64,000 bases of DNA, taken from Membranipora membranacea (lineage: Eukaryota; Bryozoa; Gymnolaemata; Cheilostomatida; Membraniporidae). The DNA lies in the NCBI GenBank assembly GCA_914767715.1, contig OU612065.1, positions 26,412,001-26,476,000 on the forward strand. Reading direction: 5' to 3'. Under the pieces are notes generated by a model. The model was given only the letters and a program-made list of their open reading frames with translations, was not told where the DNA came from and made no database searches. Positions 24,201 to 54,200 of this stretch are shown in pieces. The stretch's first letter is position 1. Every line of letters starts with the position of its first letter. The position numbers and the translations under genes are program-made.

Positions 24201-25217
24201 TATTTGACATTCATTTACTGCTATATGCACATCTCCAATAGCTGAATTTTAATATCAGACAGGAGTTTAGGTTCACAGTCGACAAGGGGTAGATGACAAA
24301 TTGACCTACCTAGTAATGCAGACATAAATTGATTGATAAAAGTTTTCTTTTCATCCTCAAAAACCCTCCTAACTGCCACGTGATTGGTGGTCAGTACACT
24401 GGATAGTTTCTCAAGCAGCATCTTGATCTGCCATAGCTGAGTCTGTGAGCTCGTTAGAAAGCTGAGAGCACAGTCAAAACAAAGATCACCTGCAGTCTTG
24501 ACAGTGGGGTGAAAAGCATGAGCGCGACTCCTCATGATCCTCAACTTTAAAAAGATGAGATGTTGTAAAGAAAAGCATGTTGGTCGTTGGTACACATGGC
24601 GTTACATAATAGTGCCATAGCTTATTAATATGATATTGATGTGAGCTGGAAAGATAAATAGTCACCCAGCACATGTGGTACACACTCAACACATTGATAC
24701 TGCTTATTTTTGTGCCATACCAGATTGGCTTCAACGTTCGATTATTATGGTTATTGATTACACCTTAGTCTTAGATAATAGAAAACCACCTGCTCTATTT
24801 GACCACATAGATAGGAAGGAGACACGGTTTAGTAGACAAACTGTGTACTTTCAAACTTTGGAACCCTGACTAAGTGATGCTAACTAATTGATTCAACGGT
24901 CTGAAGCTCTAGTGCATACATACATGTTTGGATTTGGGCTCCCTTGGTTGACTAGAACTGTACTGGTAGTAACTAGTAGTACGAACTGTAAGAAAATGAA
25001 AAACCATTTTCATTATTAGACCATTGGCATACAATACATAATACATTGAAGCATAAATCAGTTAATTGAATTGACAATTCATAGTTGTTTTGCAAAACAA
25101 GCAGTTGCTATTTTTAATTCCAAAATAAGACAAATGCTTGCTCTGTAAGAGTACCTCCAGTTTGCTTGTTGTGTGGGTACTGTAACAACTGTTTGTTGTA
25201 AAAGTTATCTCTGCTGT
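9300..25217 (-). CDS. Large helical-repeat (alpha-solenoid-like) protein, 29 coding exons, 5' end missing
   Basis: Exons in reading order: 25217-25155, 24489-24306, 24059-24012, 23734-23670, 23353-23195, 22541-22356, 21889-21683, 19685-19575, 19282-19183, 18815-18678, 18331-18182, 17802-17688, 17240-17083, 16566-16448, 16391-16112, 15789-15675, 15301-15232, 14795-14665, 14307-14206, 13810-13736, 13204-13114, 12683-12585, 12350-12243, 11294-11155, 10822-10731, 10497-10341, 9968-9887, 9520-9441, 9332-9300. All junctions are GT-AG and phases agree throughout, giving 1152 residues ending ...LGKTLRVTW and TAG; at least one N-terminal exon is missing. The product is leucine-rich and helical (for example VLPALSCLSTLIDVYSVSQ, ILLKLAVKYQ), with no catalytic motif, signal peptide or membrane segment, as in ARM/HEAT-type scaffolds. 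Size and exon number would suit meiosis inhibitor protein 1 (MEI1), but this is a guess. It is head-to-head with the myosin gene. Confidence 0.7.
10943..10987. mobile_element. 30-bp hairpin flanked by direct repeats
   Basis: CAGAGACTAT (10951-10960) and ATAGTCTCTG (10971-10980) are perfect inverses. The hairpin is bracketed by GTCCAGC on both sides (10944-10950 and 10981-10987), or GGTCCAGC if one base is shared. The CAGAG...CTCTG ends with a 7-8 bp duplication resemble a hAT-type insertion reduced to its termini. Confidence 0.6.
12366..12461. repeat. Hairpin with perfect 14-bp arms
   Basis: CAGTGACCAACGTT (12366-12379) and its exact inverse (12448-12461) lie 68 bp apart, just upstream of the acceptor of the exon 12350-12243. 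The structure would sit within the intron transcript. Origin unknown. Confidence 0.6.
13312..13521 (+). mobile_element. tRNA-derived SINE, better preserved copy
   Basis: Begins GGAGGTGGCTCAGTGGTTAG, an A-box-like tRNA head, followed by AAGGTCGTGGGTTCCCACTG (B-box region). A unique body follows (TACTGGGGATTGTTGGACCC and the CTCGCCCTAGAGGCA block), then a short T-rich tail near 13510-13521. The body is shared with 785-1006. It lies in an intron of the 9300-25217 gene, antisense to it. The tRNA part is not a functional tRNA because the acceptor stem does not pair. Confidence 0.8.
15427..15504. mobile_element. 62-bp miniature hairpin element with 8-bp TSD
   Basis: The body 15435-15496 starts CACAGCCAGCCCTTAATGGC and ends with its near inverse, ...TTGAGGGCTGCCTGTG. 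The core arms 15441-15460 and 15471-15490 match at 18 of 20 positions around a 10-nt loop. A perfect 8-bp direct repeat CGTTCAAT flanks it (15427-15434 and 15497-15504). CACAG/CTGTG ends with an 8-bp duplication are hAT-like. It sits in an intron of the 9300-25217 gene. Confidence 0.75.
17278..17371. mobile_element. 94-bp hairpin element
   Basis: The ends AGTCTAAACGCTCA and TGAGCATTTAGACT are inverse with one mismatch, and the inner blocks GTTAGTGGCATTA and TAATGTCACTAAC are also inverse. The whole element can fold. No target duplication was recognised. Intronic in the 9300-25217 gene. Confidence 0.65.
18034..18183. mobile_element. Family A element, copy 2, inserted at a splice donor
   Basis: The body has the family ends (AAGTTTGATCCAGTGTGCCT on the left, inverse AAACTGGATCAGACTTGGTC on the right). 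A 9-bp direct repeat ACCATACCT is found at 18034-18042 and 18175-18183. On the minus strand that repeat reads AGGTATGGT, so the right copy is the last two bases of exon 18331-18182 plus its GT donor. The insertion therefore duplicated the donor site and left a usable one next to the exon. Confidence 0.75.
21296..21696. repeat. Inverted-repeat segment bracketed by a 20-bp direct repeat of an exon end
   Basis: CCATACC(C/T)AGCATGTCAGCC occurs at 21296-21315 and 21677-21696 (19 of 20 identical). The right copy spans the last 14 bases of exon 21889-21683 and its donor; the left copy lies in the intron as a decoy donor. Between them, GCATTATACTGCAGATTTTT (from 21459) and its imperfect inverse ending near 21659 form a fold-back with TTTTCCGTCAGA/TCTGACGGAAAA inside. 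It looks like an insertion with an unusually long target duplication, or a local duplication. Confidence 0.55.
25108..25117 (+). promoter_or_regulatory. MEF2-like site upstream of myosin gene
   Basis: CTATTTTTAA fits the MEF2 consensus YTAWWWWTAR, known to drive muscle myosin genes. It lies about 690 bp upstream of the putative first exon and just downstream of an exon of the minus-strand gene. A single match in AT-rich DNA is weak evidence. Confidence 0.3.
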
Positions 25218-25705
25218 CTGCAGAAACATCACACCGTGTAGATAAATACTACATTTATGCCAATTTTCTACAAATCCCTGGAAATTATATCAGGTGTATG
25301 AAGTATAGAATGAAAGATTCATTTATTAGAGATTGAAAAAACAGTTGCCAGTCATGGCATCTTAGTATTACCATCAAATTAATCCAAGCTGTTGGCTCCT
25401 AAAGTAAGACTTTTTCAACCAAATACACAAAGGGGAGACATTTACCATCAACTCAAATGAGAGAAAAGAATGGATACTCCTACTGATGCAAATAAGTTCA
25501 TGGCAATATGAACACATATATACTGTAGTCAAGAGGCAGTTAGGATTGGTAGGTGAATTGACAAAGGTACCAGTATATCAATTTACATTCTAACAACTTT
25601 GAAATATGTATGTGTAGAGACTGTAAGTATAAAAGCTTTTCATTTTCATTTCTTGTATTTTCCTTCACATTACAGGAAACAGCATGGGGTGTTGAATATT
25701 TCGCG

Positions 25706-25799
25706 CTATAAAATCAACTGGCTCTGATTGGTCCATCTGAATCCAATCACAGAATGCCCTTTTTCTTATTGGATGCTGACAGTGTTTATAAACAAACAG
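25706..25799 (+). promoter_or_regulatory. Myosin promoter region
   Basis: A dense cluster of core elements: TATAAAA at 25708, ATTGG at 25727, CCAAT at 25743, ATTGG at 25768 and TTTATAAA at 25786. It lies immediately upstream of a non-coding exon whose donor is at 25840. The region also separates the myosin gene from the divergent gene ending at 25217, so regulatory sites could be shared. Confidence 0.5.
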
Positions 25800-25839
25800 C
25801 CGTGCTAGAAATCTGCACACTCGGATTGCAGTCTCAAAG
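25800..25839 (+). other. Putative non-coding first exon of myosin
   Basis: A leader exon ending CTCAAAG before GTGAGAGG. It would splice to the acceptor TTGTTGCAG at 26170, whose exon (26171 onward) carries 90 nt of 5' UTR and the ATG at 26261 in context CCACCATG. The 5' border is an estimate from the TATA position. Confidence 0.5.
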
Positions 25840-26260
25840 GTGAGAGGAGGAATTAATTCTGCCAGACATATAATAAGAGTTTACTGTACAGCTCAATGTA
25901 AATTATTGCTTAAATAATTTTCTTCATATTTCCTTACCATTTATGGTTCAGCTAACATGTTTCTGTTTTTTGTGCGATCGATACTTACATAGTAATTCTC
26001 TCTTTTGCCCGTAAATCATAAGAATCTATGTCTGTACATTTATTTTCTACCCGCATTGCTATTGGACCTGGCGGATCATTTGCATCTATTTTCTAAACAA
26101 TTATTGGTTTTATGTACTGTTTCATAGCAATACTTCAATATTTTCATTTTAACAATTTCTCTTGTTGCAGATCGGGCCGTCTTGGGACTAAAATTTCGTT
26201 TTGTATCTTCAACTCTCAACAAAACCAGCTAACCACCTGTCATCATCAAGCTAATCCACC

Positions 26261-47226
<20,966 letters not shown>

Positions 47227-47627
47227 AAACACTAAGCTGCTACTATAAAATCTCCCAAATTAAAAACAACAATCAAATCCCAACTCTATAAAGATAGTCC
47301 TGTCAGAATTTAGTCTCTACTGTAAAATTTCGCTGACTAATTTATCAACACTGAACTCATGCTTGGTTGCTATAGGTATAGACACTCAAAGCTCCTCAGA
47401 TTTATCCTGATCTTGACTAATGAATGAGCTAGGTCTAAGGTTTTAACCCGTCTTTGTTTCCTAAAGGAGGCCCGACCCGCAGGTTACAGAGACAGGGATT
47501 AATGCCAAAGAACAACAAACGCAACTTTTTTCACATGTATTTTGCTAATTGATAAATAAATAAATATCATATTTATATATATATTTTTGTGAGATAAAGA
47601 TTTTGTAGTGTCGCAGCAACTTGAAAG

Positions 47628-47633
47628 AATAAA
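47628..47633 (+). terminator. Distal poly(A) signal of myosin
   Basis: AATAAA about 400 nt after the last terminal exon stop. It is about 240 bp from the stop codon of the convergent IFT20 gene. Confidence 0.55.
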
Positions 47634-47874
47634 ACTTGAAATTTAAAAAATCATAACACCATTGTCCATACTTCTTCTTGATCAGATCCAAGCATACTTG
47701 TATCATTCAAAATAATGAATCGGTAGCAATAGCACCTTATTCAAGCCAGTCTATAACTTGTATAGATACAGCCTCACTGAACTAAGCCTCACTTGCTCCA
47801 CCTTTCTGACTAGTAAGAAGTCAAATTTGGTTGTTATTTGTGTGGAAAGAATAATTTGACTCATATTGCTGTTA

Positions 47875-50800
47875 CTATTTGTGTAGTATGAACTGTTCTA
47901 TAAATTCATTTTGTTCACTATCCTCTTTCTGTAAAGCTTCATGCTGTAACCGCAACCTGTAATAAAAATAATTTCATAAGAAGAAAAAAATTATTAACAA
48001 AGGTCCAACATTGGAAACCTTGTTGGAATCGGATTGTGTGAGACACAACAGCTTAAACCATAGACATGACATGACTTATTATACTATATTTAATCTCTTT
48101 GGCTTTAAAAAATTAGAATAAGACACTTGGGAGTTGTCCCCACATTTCTATTGAGAAGACAATGATAGATAAAGGCCAATTTTGCTCAAACTTTACAATG
48201 CTGTTTATACCATATTTATAAACATTACATCTGAAGATGAAACAGGTGAATGAGGATATGCATTCAAGTGTACCTTTCTAACTGCATCTTTTTCTCTGCT
48301 ATCAAAGCTTGTAATTGTTGTTGCTGTGCTTCTCTTTGTTTGGACATTGACTTGAGTAGATTACGAGATCCAATAGCCTGAAGGAAAGATATAAACATCA
48401 TAATTCGACAAGATGGAATAGCTAAATCCTCCGCAGTTTCATCGTCTGGAAGATAGGTAAACAGGTTATATTTTCATAAAGGAAATTTGTTTTAATTGAC
48501 TTAGTAACTCAGAATCCAATGTTACTATTGGATGATTAAATCAAATGTAATGTTGTATGATATACATAGAAACCTACCTTTATTTTTTCCTTTTCCACCT
48601 CCTGCGCCACTGAATCAACTGTTGTGATAAAGCTCCCAACAATCTTCTGAAACGTCGCCATCTCTGAAAAATACAAAAGAAATTATCAGCATAGGTAACA
48701 GTCTGTCACATATCTTTACAGCTCACTTGATTAAGACCTTTTAAAAATTGTACCAGCCAACATCAAAATTTTAAACGTGTTGCAGAGAGAAGACAACACA
48801 GGGAACGATCAATAAATACTCAAGTTCATTTGCATCATGCGCTTCAACTATTCAACAATGCAATTCAGATTCAATCACCAGTAAGAAATTTTATTACAAT
48901 GATACTATAAGTGGTTGCTATGGGAGCAAACTTTGATGACTTTTGAGGGGAATGTTTTAGGTTCACTGACTACATTGCTAGGAAGTAATGGGTGTTTGTC
49001 TGGGAAAAAACCCAGCAGTAGAGGATGCTCCACACAGGAAATCACACGCTAATCCTCAAATCGACATGGAGAAATATGACAGGCGAGGTAAGATGAGAGA
49101 CAGTACTATTGCAGAAAAACTATCAAAACTGATGATATTTCAGCGGACTGAGAGAAATTCTGTTGCACCAATGCTACCCGTGCTACCATATCCATCAGAG
49201 AAGCTTTTGCTACAGGCATCAACAAAAGACTTGAAACCTTCTACAGCAAAAAAGTCGGAAGACAATGATGATATATCAGTGTACAAAACCATAACACCAA
49301 AGCCAGCGGTGACTCCATCAGAGAAAACTTGGTCTCGGGTTTCGGCAAAACATACAAGTCCACATGAAACGGACGATCAGATTGACAATGCAGTGGTAAA
49401 TGCAGGCGATGGATGAAATTTGGGCAACATGTTTTGGAAATGCCGATGACAGCTTCAAGATGGAAGTCTTGATCTGATCAAACTTTAAACTCTAAGGATT
49501 AATTTCTCAATGACCAGCTACGGTTGCAACAAATGAACGATTACTGTTAACTCAGTGTCATCAGGCACTATTATCTCTGGACATTTGTCTGAACCTGGTT
49601 TGGCATTATGCTTCTGATATATTTTTGTACGTGGCAGGCTTTCTTTGTAAAACAAATTTAACGGCAGAAAGCCTTGACCCGTTTTCTTATTCAATTTAAT
49701 ATAATGATAAATATTCATTTCATGGATTTCAATGCAGAGCCATGTCTATCCAAAAAAACCTCAGTCTATCATAGAATATGAAACAGATCAAATGGGCATT
49801 TAACTCTGTTGTGAGTGAGTAAAGCTTTTATGGTTGCAGTGATTGATGATGAGATCAGCAGATGGAATCTGTCATAAAAACTATGTGTCCATTCATTGTA
49901 AGAAAACTTGGTTTTTTGCTTTTGGCATATGAAATTCAGCAATCAGATTATCGTTGATTAATGATGATCATATAATCAAAAAAACTAGAAGCCAAATCAC
50001 CAAAAACCTGATAGGCCTACACATTTTAGCCAATATCCGTCCAGTCAAATGCATCATTTTGATGCATCGATTGAACAGGAATTCACACAATCAATTATAT
50101 GAATTTTAGATATAGAGATAGGCCTATATAGTCGGGATGTATCAATTGTGACCAATCCTTCCATAATAACTCATAGTGACATAAATATGTGTTCCCGATT
50201 ACCCTGAAACATTCTATGTATATTCCACGGAGGTATATTGAACACATGCTTGATCAAGGTGACTTGTGCCAAAAGGTGACGAAAAATTTGAATGCGCGAA
50301 GGTATTGAATTGATCCGGAAGCAACAATCTATCTACACGGCGGCACACAACTATTCTGCCGTCTACATGAGAGGTTGTTTTTATTTGCACTAATTAATCA
50401 TGGGATGCATGGCTGTAATGGTTTTGTGCTATATATATATATATATATATGTTTTTTGGTCTCATATGACTTTCAATGAAATACTCTTATTATGATGGAA
50501 ATAATTCATGTCAAAGTCAAAATAGTGGGGAGAGGGAGTCCATTGGTCTCTGATAGTTAAGAGGAGTATTGTTTTTATAAGATCCTGCCAGTAACACTCA
50601 TAAAAGAGGAAAACAATCTATAAGTCCTTACCATTGCATTAAATAGCCTTGAAACTTGAATTATTTCCATCATAATAAGAATATTTCATTGAAAGTCATA
50701 TGTTTTCAACCAAGTTGAAGGATAGTGAACCAGTCACTTTGATAATATAGAGAGTGTATGCTATTAGTCAACACACAGTTACTCACTCTCTACAAAGTCC

Positions 50801-50913
50801 TTGCATTCTTCTTTGAGTTCTGTAGTCTGTTGAAAAACTTCTGGCTCCAAGACCCTAATTTTGTTGAGTTCATCAAAGTGAAGGCCAGCTTGAGCTAAAG
50901 CTTCATCAGCCAT
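47875..50913 (-). CDS. IFT20: Intraflagellar transport protein 20
   Basis: Subunit of the IFT-B complex, acting at the Golgi and cilium in delivery of ciliary membrane cargo. Exons in order: 50913-50787, 48663-48578, 48377-48274, 47956-47875; total 399 nt gives 132 residues, the same length as the human protein. Recognisable landmarks from start to end: [55 protein letters not shown] and the C-terminus [13 protein letters not shown]. The chain is almost wholly coiled coil, as expected. Phases agree at all three junctions. It is convergent with the myosin gene, head-to-head with ACADSB, and its first intron (2.1 kb) hosts another open frame on the opposite strand. Confidence 0.93.
48988..49416 (+). 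CDS. Intronless 142-codon ORF nested in IFT20 intron 1; possible N-myristoylated protein
   Basis: A single open frame from ATG to TGA, the longest non-exon frame in this part of the window. It starts MGVCLGKN: Gly2 with a small residue at position 6 and Lys7 suits N-myristoylation, and Cys4 could be palmitoylated, which would place it at the inner face of a membrane. The rest is hydrophilic with a basic patch, a short amphipathic part ([15 protein letters not shown]), and Ser/Thr/Pro/Lys-rich low-complexity sequence. No domain was recognised. No splice sites or clear promoter were identified. It could be a nested intronless gene, a retrocopy, an exon of a longer transcript, or a chance frame. 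Confidence 0.5.
   Translation: MGVCLGKNPAVEDAPHRKSHANPQIDMEKYDRRGKMRDSTIAEKLSKLMIFQRTERNSVAPMLPVLPYPSEKLLLQASTKDLKPSTAKKSEDNDDISVYKTITPKPAVTPSEKTWSRVSAKHTSPHETDDQIDNAVVNAGDG
50430..50451. repeat. (TA)n microsatellite
   Basis: About ten uninterrupted AT dinucleotides directly beside the left arm of the fold-back at 50463-50702. Within IFT20 intron 1. Confidence 0.8.
50463..50702. repeat. Inverted repeat with about 54-bp arms in IFT20 intron 1
   Basis: The left arm 50463-50516 starts CATATGACTTTCAATGAAAT and contains CTTATTATGATGGAAATAAT. The right arm 50649-50702 is its near-exact inverse, ending ATTTCATTGAAAGTCATATG. The spacer of about 130 bp has a further weak inverse repeat. It is non-coding, a fold-back element or MITE located 85 bp from the first IFT20 exon's donor. 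Confidence 0.75.
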
Positions 50914-51275
50914 GTTGTATCTAGGAATGCAGTGTTTACCTGTAGAAAAAAGAGGAGTCCTGCAGAAAATATATATTGCATTTTCAGTCTGCTAAATATT
51001 TCCCAAGATCAGATATAAAGTCTATGATAGGAAGGGGATTTAAGTAGGTCTATAATTGCACTTTGACCTACCCATATTCATTATGAACTTGAGATTCATT
51101 TATTGTATGGGGGTTCAAAATAAGGCCCTTAAATTATTCGCTCTTTATTTAAAGAAACTCAGCCTATTTGTCCTATTACAAAATTAATTTCTTTGCAGAG
51201 TGTGAAATCTTGTCACTGACAGATATCAAACCTAGGCAGAGGGATATAATCTAAATTCTCTGAGTTGAAACGAAG
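50914..51275. promoter_or_regulatory. Shared upstream region of IFT20 and ACADSB
   Basis: Only 362 bp separate the two start codons, which point away from each other, so both promoters must lie here or in leader introns. No TATA box is obvious, which is usual for housekeeping and cilia genes. Confidence 0.4.
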
Positions 51276-54200
51276 ATGTCTCTGGCAAAGACGGTGACCT
51301 CATTCAGTGTAAGTGTTGCATGAGCCAGTTGTATTATTTTGCAGATTTAAACCCACCAAAAAAGGAACACATCATTCAATCACTAAAAATCTAGTAGTAG
51401 GTAGTAGTGCTACTAAACTTGCTATACACCACTAGATTAATTAACAACCTTTGAAGGATATGAGCCTTTTTGTATTTCATTTTGGCTTCCATCTATCTAT
51501 GAGATGAAGAGACCCACATGCTTGCAATGAGCCATGAAGATAATTTAATAATCTATCTATCTAGAGCCTAAGCAATGGATTTGGAATGTCTGGTTCTGGT
51601 AGAATAAGAATGAAGTCAGTAGTGAAATACTGAAAAAAAATGTGAATCGCTCAACTCTTTCTGTAATAACTTGTTTTTCTCTTCATCAGATTTTTGTTTC
51701 AAGCCCTTGTTCATCCTATAACTCATGACATGTAAATTGTAACATTGTAAACCGTGAAAGGTGGTGAGGATAGTTCACAATTGTGCGATTATCCTCTAAG
51801 CCTACAGAACAAGCATATTATGTAATAGCATTATAATATATATATTGTAGAGGCTGTCAAGAACATGCCTGCGTTCCTCACACAGACTGAGTCGTCAGCT
51901 CTCCACCACACAGAGACTTAACTCTTCTCCTCTACTCATGCTCAGCGAAGATGAGCAAATGATGCAGAGCACCAGTAAGTAAATTATAATTGCACTCTTA
52001 GACCTAAATTCTCTTTAAAAGGCTCTGACTGGGCTCAGTCTTTACACTATTTGGATTCTACATAAATACCATTGAATATACTAAGGACCTATTACCTGTT
52101 ACTGCTTGTTTATACATAATAATCCTACACCTTCTTAAAATATGTTTTTTGTCTCTTTTGAAGTCTTTCTGTGCCACGCATAGGGTACATCAACTTGAAA
52201 ATAAAAAAATTCTGCCCTGCAATTTTGGAAACTGTAGAACTTAGGTTTATGTCAATTGGATGATCCGGAGGGGTTCTGTTCCAGGACACATCCCTTCGCT
52301 AGAGCAGGTCTCTCCTTGAATAGGCCTAGGATAGAGTTTGAATCTCTCAGTAGGAAAGTTTAAAGTCGGTTGGTATAATAAATGTCAGCAACCTTTTCTC
52401 ATGACACTCTATAGTTTTCCTTTTTTTTATTCCAGCGGCTAAGATCTGTCAGGATCTAATCGAGCCACTCGTCCCACAGATGGATAGAGATATGCAGATG
52501 GACCCCTCTATTGTTGAGACACTTTTTGAGAACGGGGTAAGTAAAAATATGCTTATATAGTTGGCATTATATTTACTGTTGACAATACTAACTGTGTCTG
52601 TGTTCCAGCTCATGAAAGTTGTTACATAGCCACTTCAGACTTGTTGTCCTCCAGATACTTTAGCGAATAACACGCTATGACCAGCACCTCTTACACAACC
52701 TTAGGTAACGAAAATCGCAAGGGCTGCTGAGGAGTATGGTTAGACCAACAGAAGCCTTGTTTTATGAGTTTATATTTTCAGTGACATAGTATATATACAA
52801 ATATGTTATTCCCTTTCAGTTGATGGGAGTTGAAGTGCCAACCAAGTATGGCGGAGTAGGCTCATCTTTTTTCACAGCCTGCCTCATCATAGAGGAGTTA
52901 GCTAAGACCGATCCCTCTGTTAGTGTGATGTGTGATGTACAGAATACATTAGTTAACACACTACTCCTCAAGTATGGTACTGAGGCACAACAGGCTAAAT
53001 ATCTACCTCTCACAGCCACAAACACTGTGAGTTTTAAGCTACTTTGATATTGTTTGATCAATAATGAGTAACATGGTATATTAGTATGCAATATAATGTG
53101 ATATGTAAAAGCTAAAAATGATGTGCGCTGGGTTGACTGGTAAAAAGTTGAGGGTGAAAATTATTGACCAGTTGTTAATAAATCATACTTTTAAGCTTTC
53201 GAATGCAACATGCTCTACTGTATGCACTCAAGTTGATATGGTGCTGTACAGAAAGTGCTCGATCTCCGTCCAGCTTTCCATTGTCATCTGCAACTCTCTA
53301 CCTAAGTCTGCAAACCAATGTTTAACATGTGTTAGATGTAATTTGTTAGTTAAGTTGCATTCCTGCATCAAATTTTTTGCTCGACATTTGAGGTCATGAA
53401 GACGGTAGTGACCTGGGAATGGTAGCTGGTGTTATCTCTTGCGAAAATATTTGTTTTGTTGATAAGAATGGTAGGCCTACCATATGATATATTGTACTTT
53501 ATCATTTTTGCCGGTAAAAGGTGAAAAACTGCAGTATACAAAATGCCAGTTGGTGCATGTGAAAAGCCAGTCAAATATAGTCACCACAATTGATGTTTGT
53601 CCCTCAGGTTGGCAGTTTTGCATTGTCTGAAGCTGGCTCTGGTTCAGATGCCTTCGCTCTGGAGGCAAACGCTAAGAAGGACGGAGATTATTGGGTACTT
53701 AATGGTGAAAAGCTTTGGATTACTAACTCCGGAGAGGCTGGAATATGGCTCGTATTTGCCAATATATTACCTTCTGATAGCAAAGAGCCAGTAAGTGTAC
53801 ATAATATCATACAATACACGTTATCTTTGCATCGTAGCGTTAGGATTAATCCAAATGTACTTCAGTTCTCAAAATTAAACGACACCCCAACTGGATAAAA
53901 AATTTAGCTTCTATAGGCAAACTGTAATTAAGTCAATGGGCCAGATTGTGGCACTGTCTCTATGGTGCAGAGGGACTAATATCACAGATCTGCAAGCCGT
54001 GTGCACATTAGTATTACTAGGTTTAAATGCTGGAATTCCCCATTTTGGTTATGAAACATCACAAATTACACAAGTGATGTCAATTTATGCGACTATATAT
54101 TACCCCTGGTTTATCTTACAAATTACACAGATTATGTAAGTTTATGATGTTTGTTGCATTGTCCCAAGTTACAAACAGAACTCAACACATCAGAATATAA

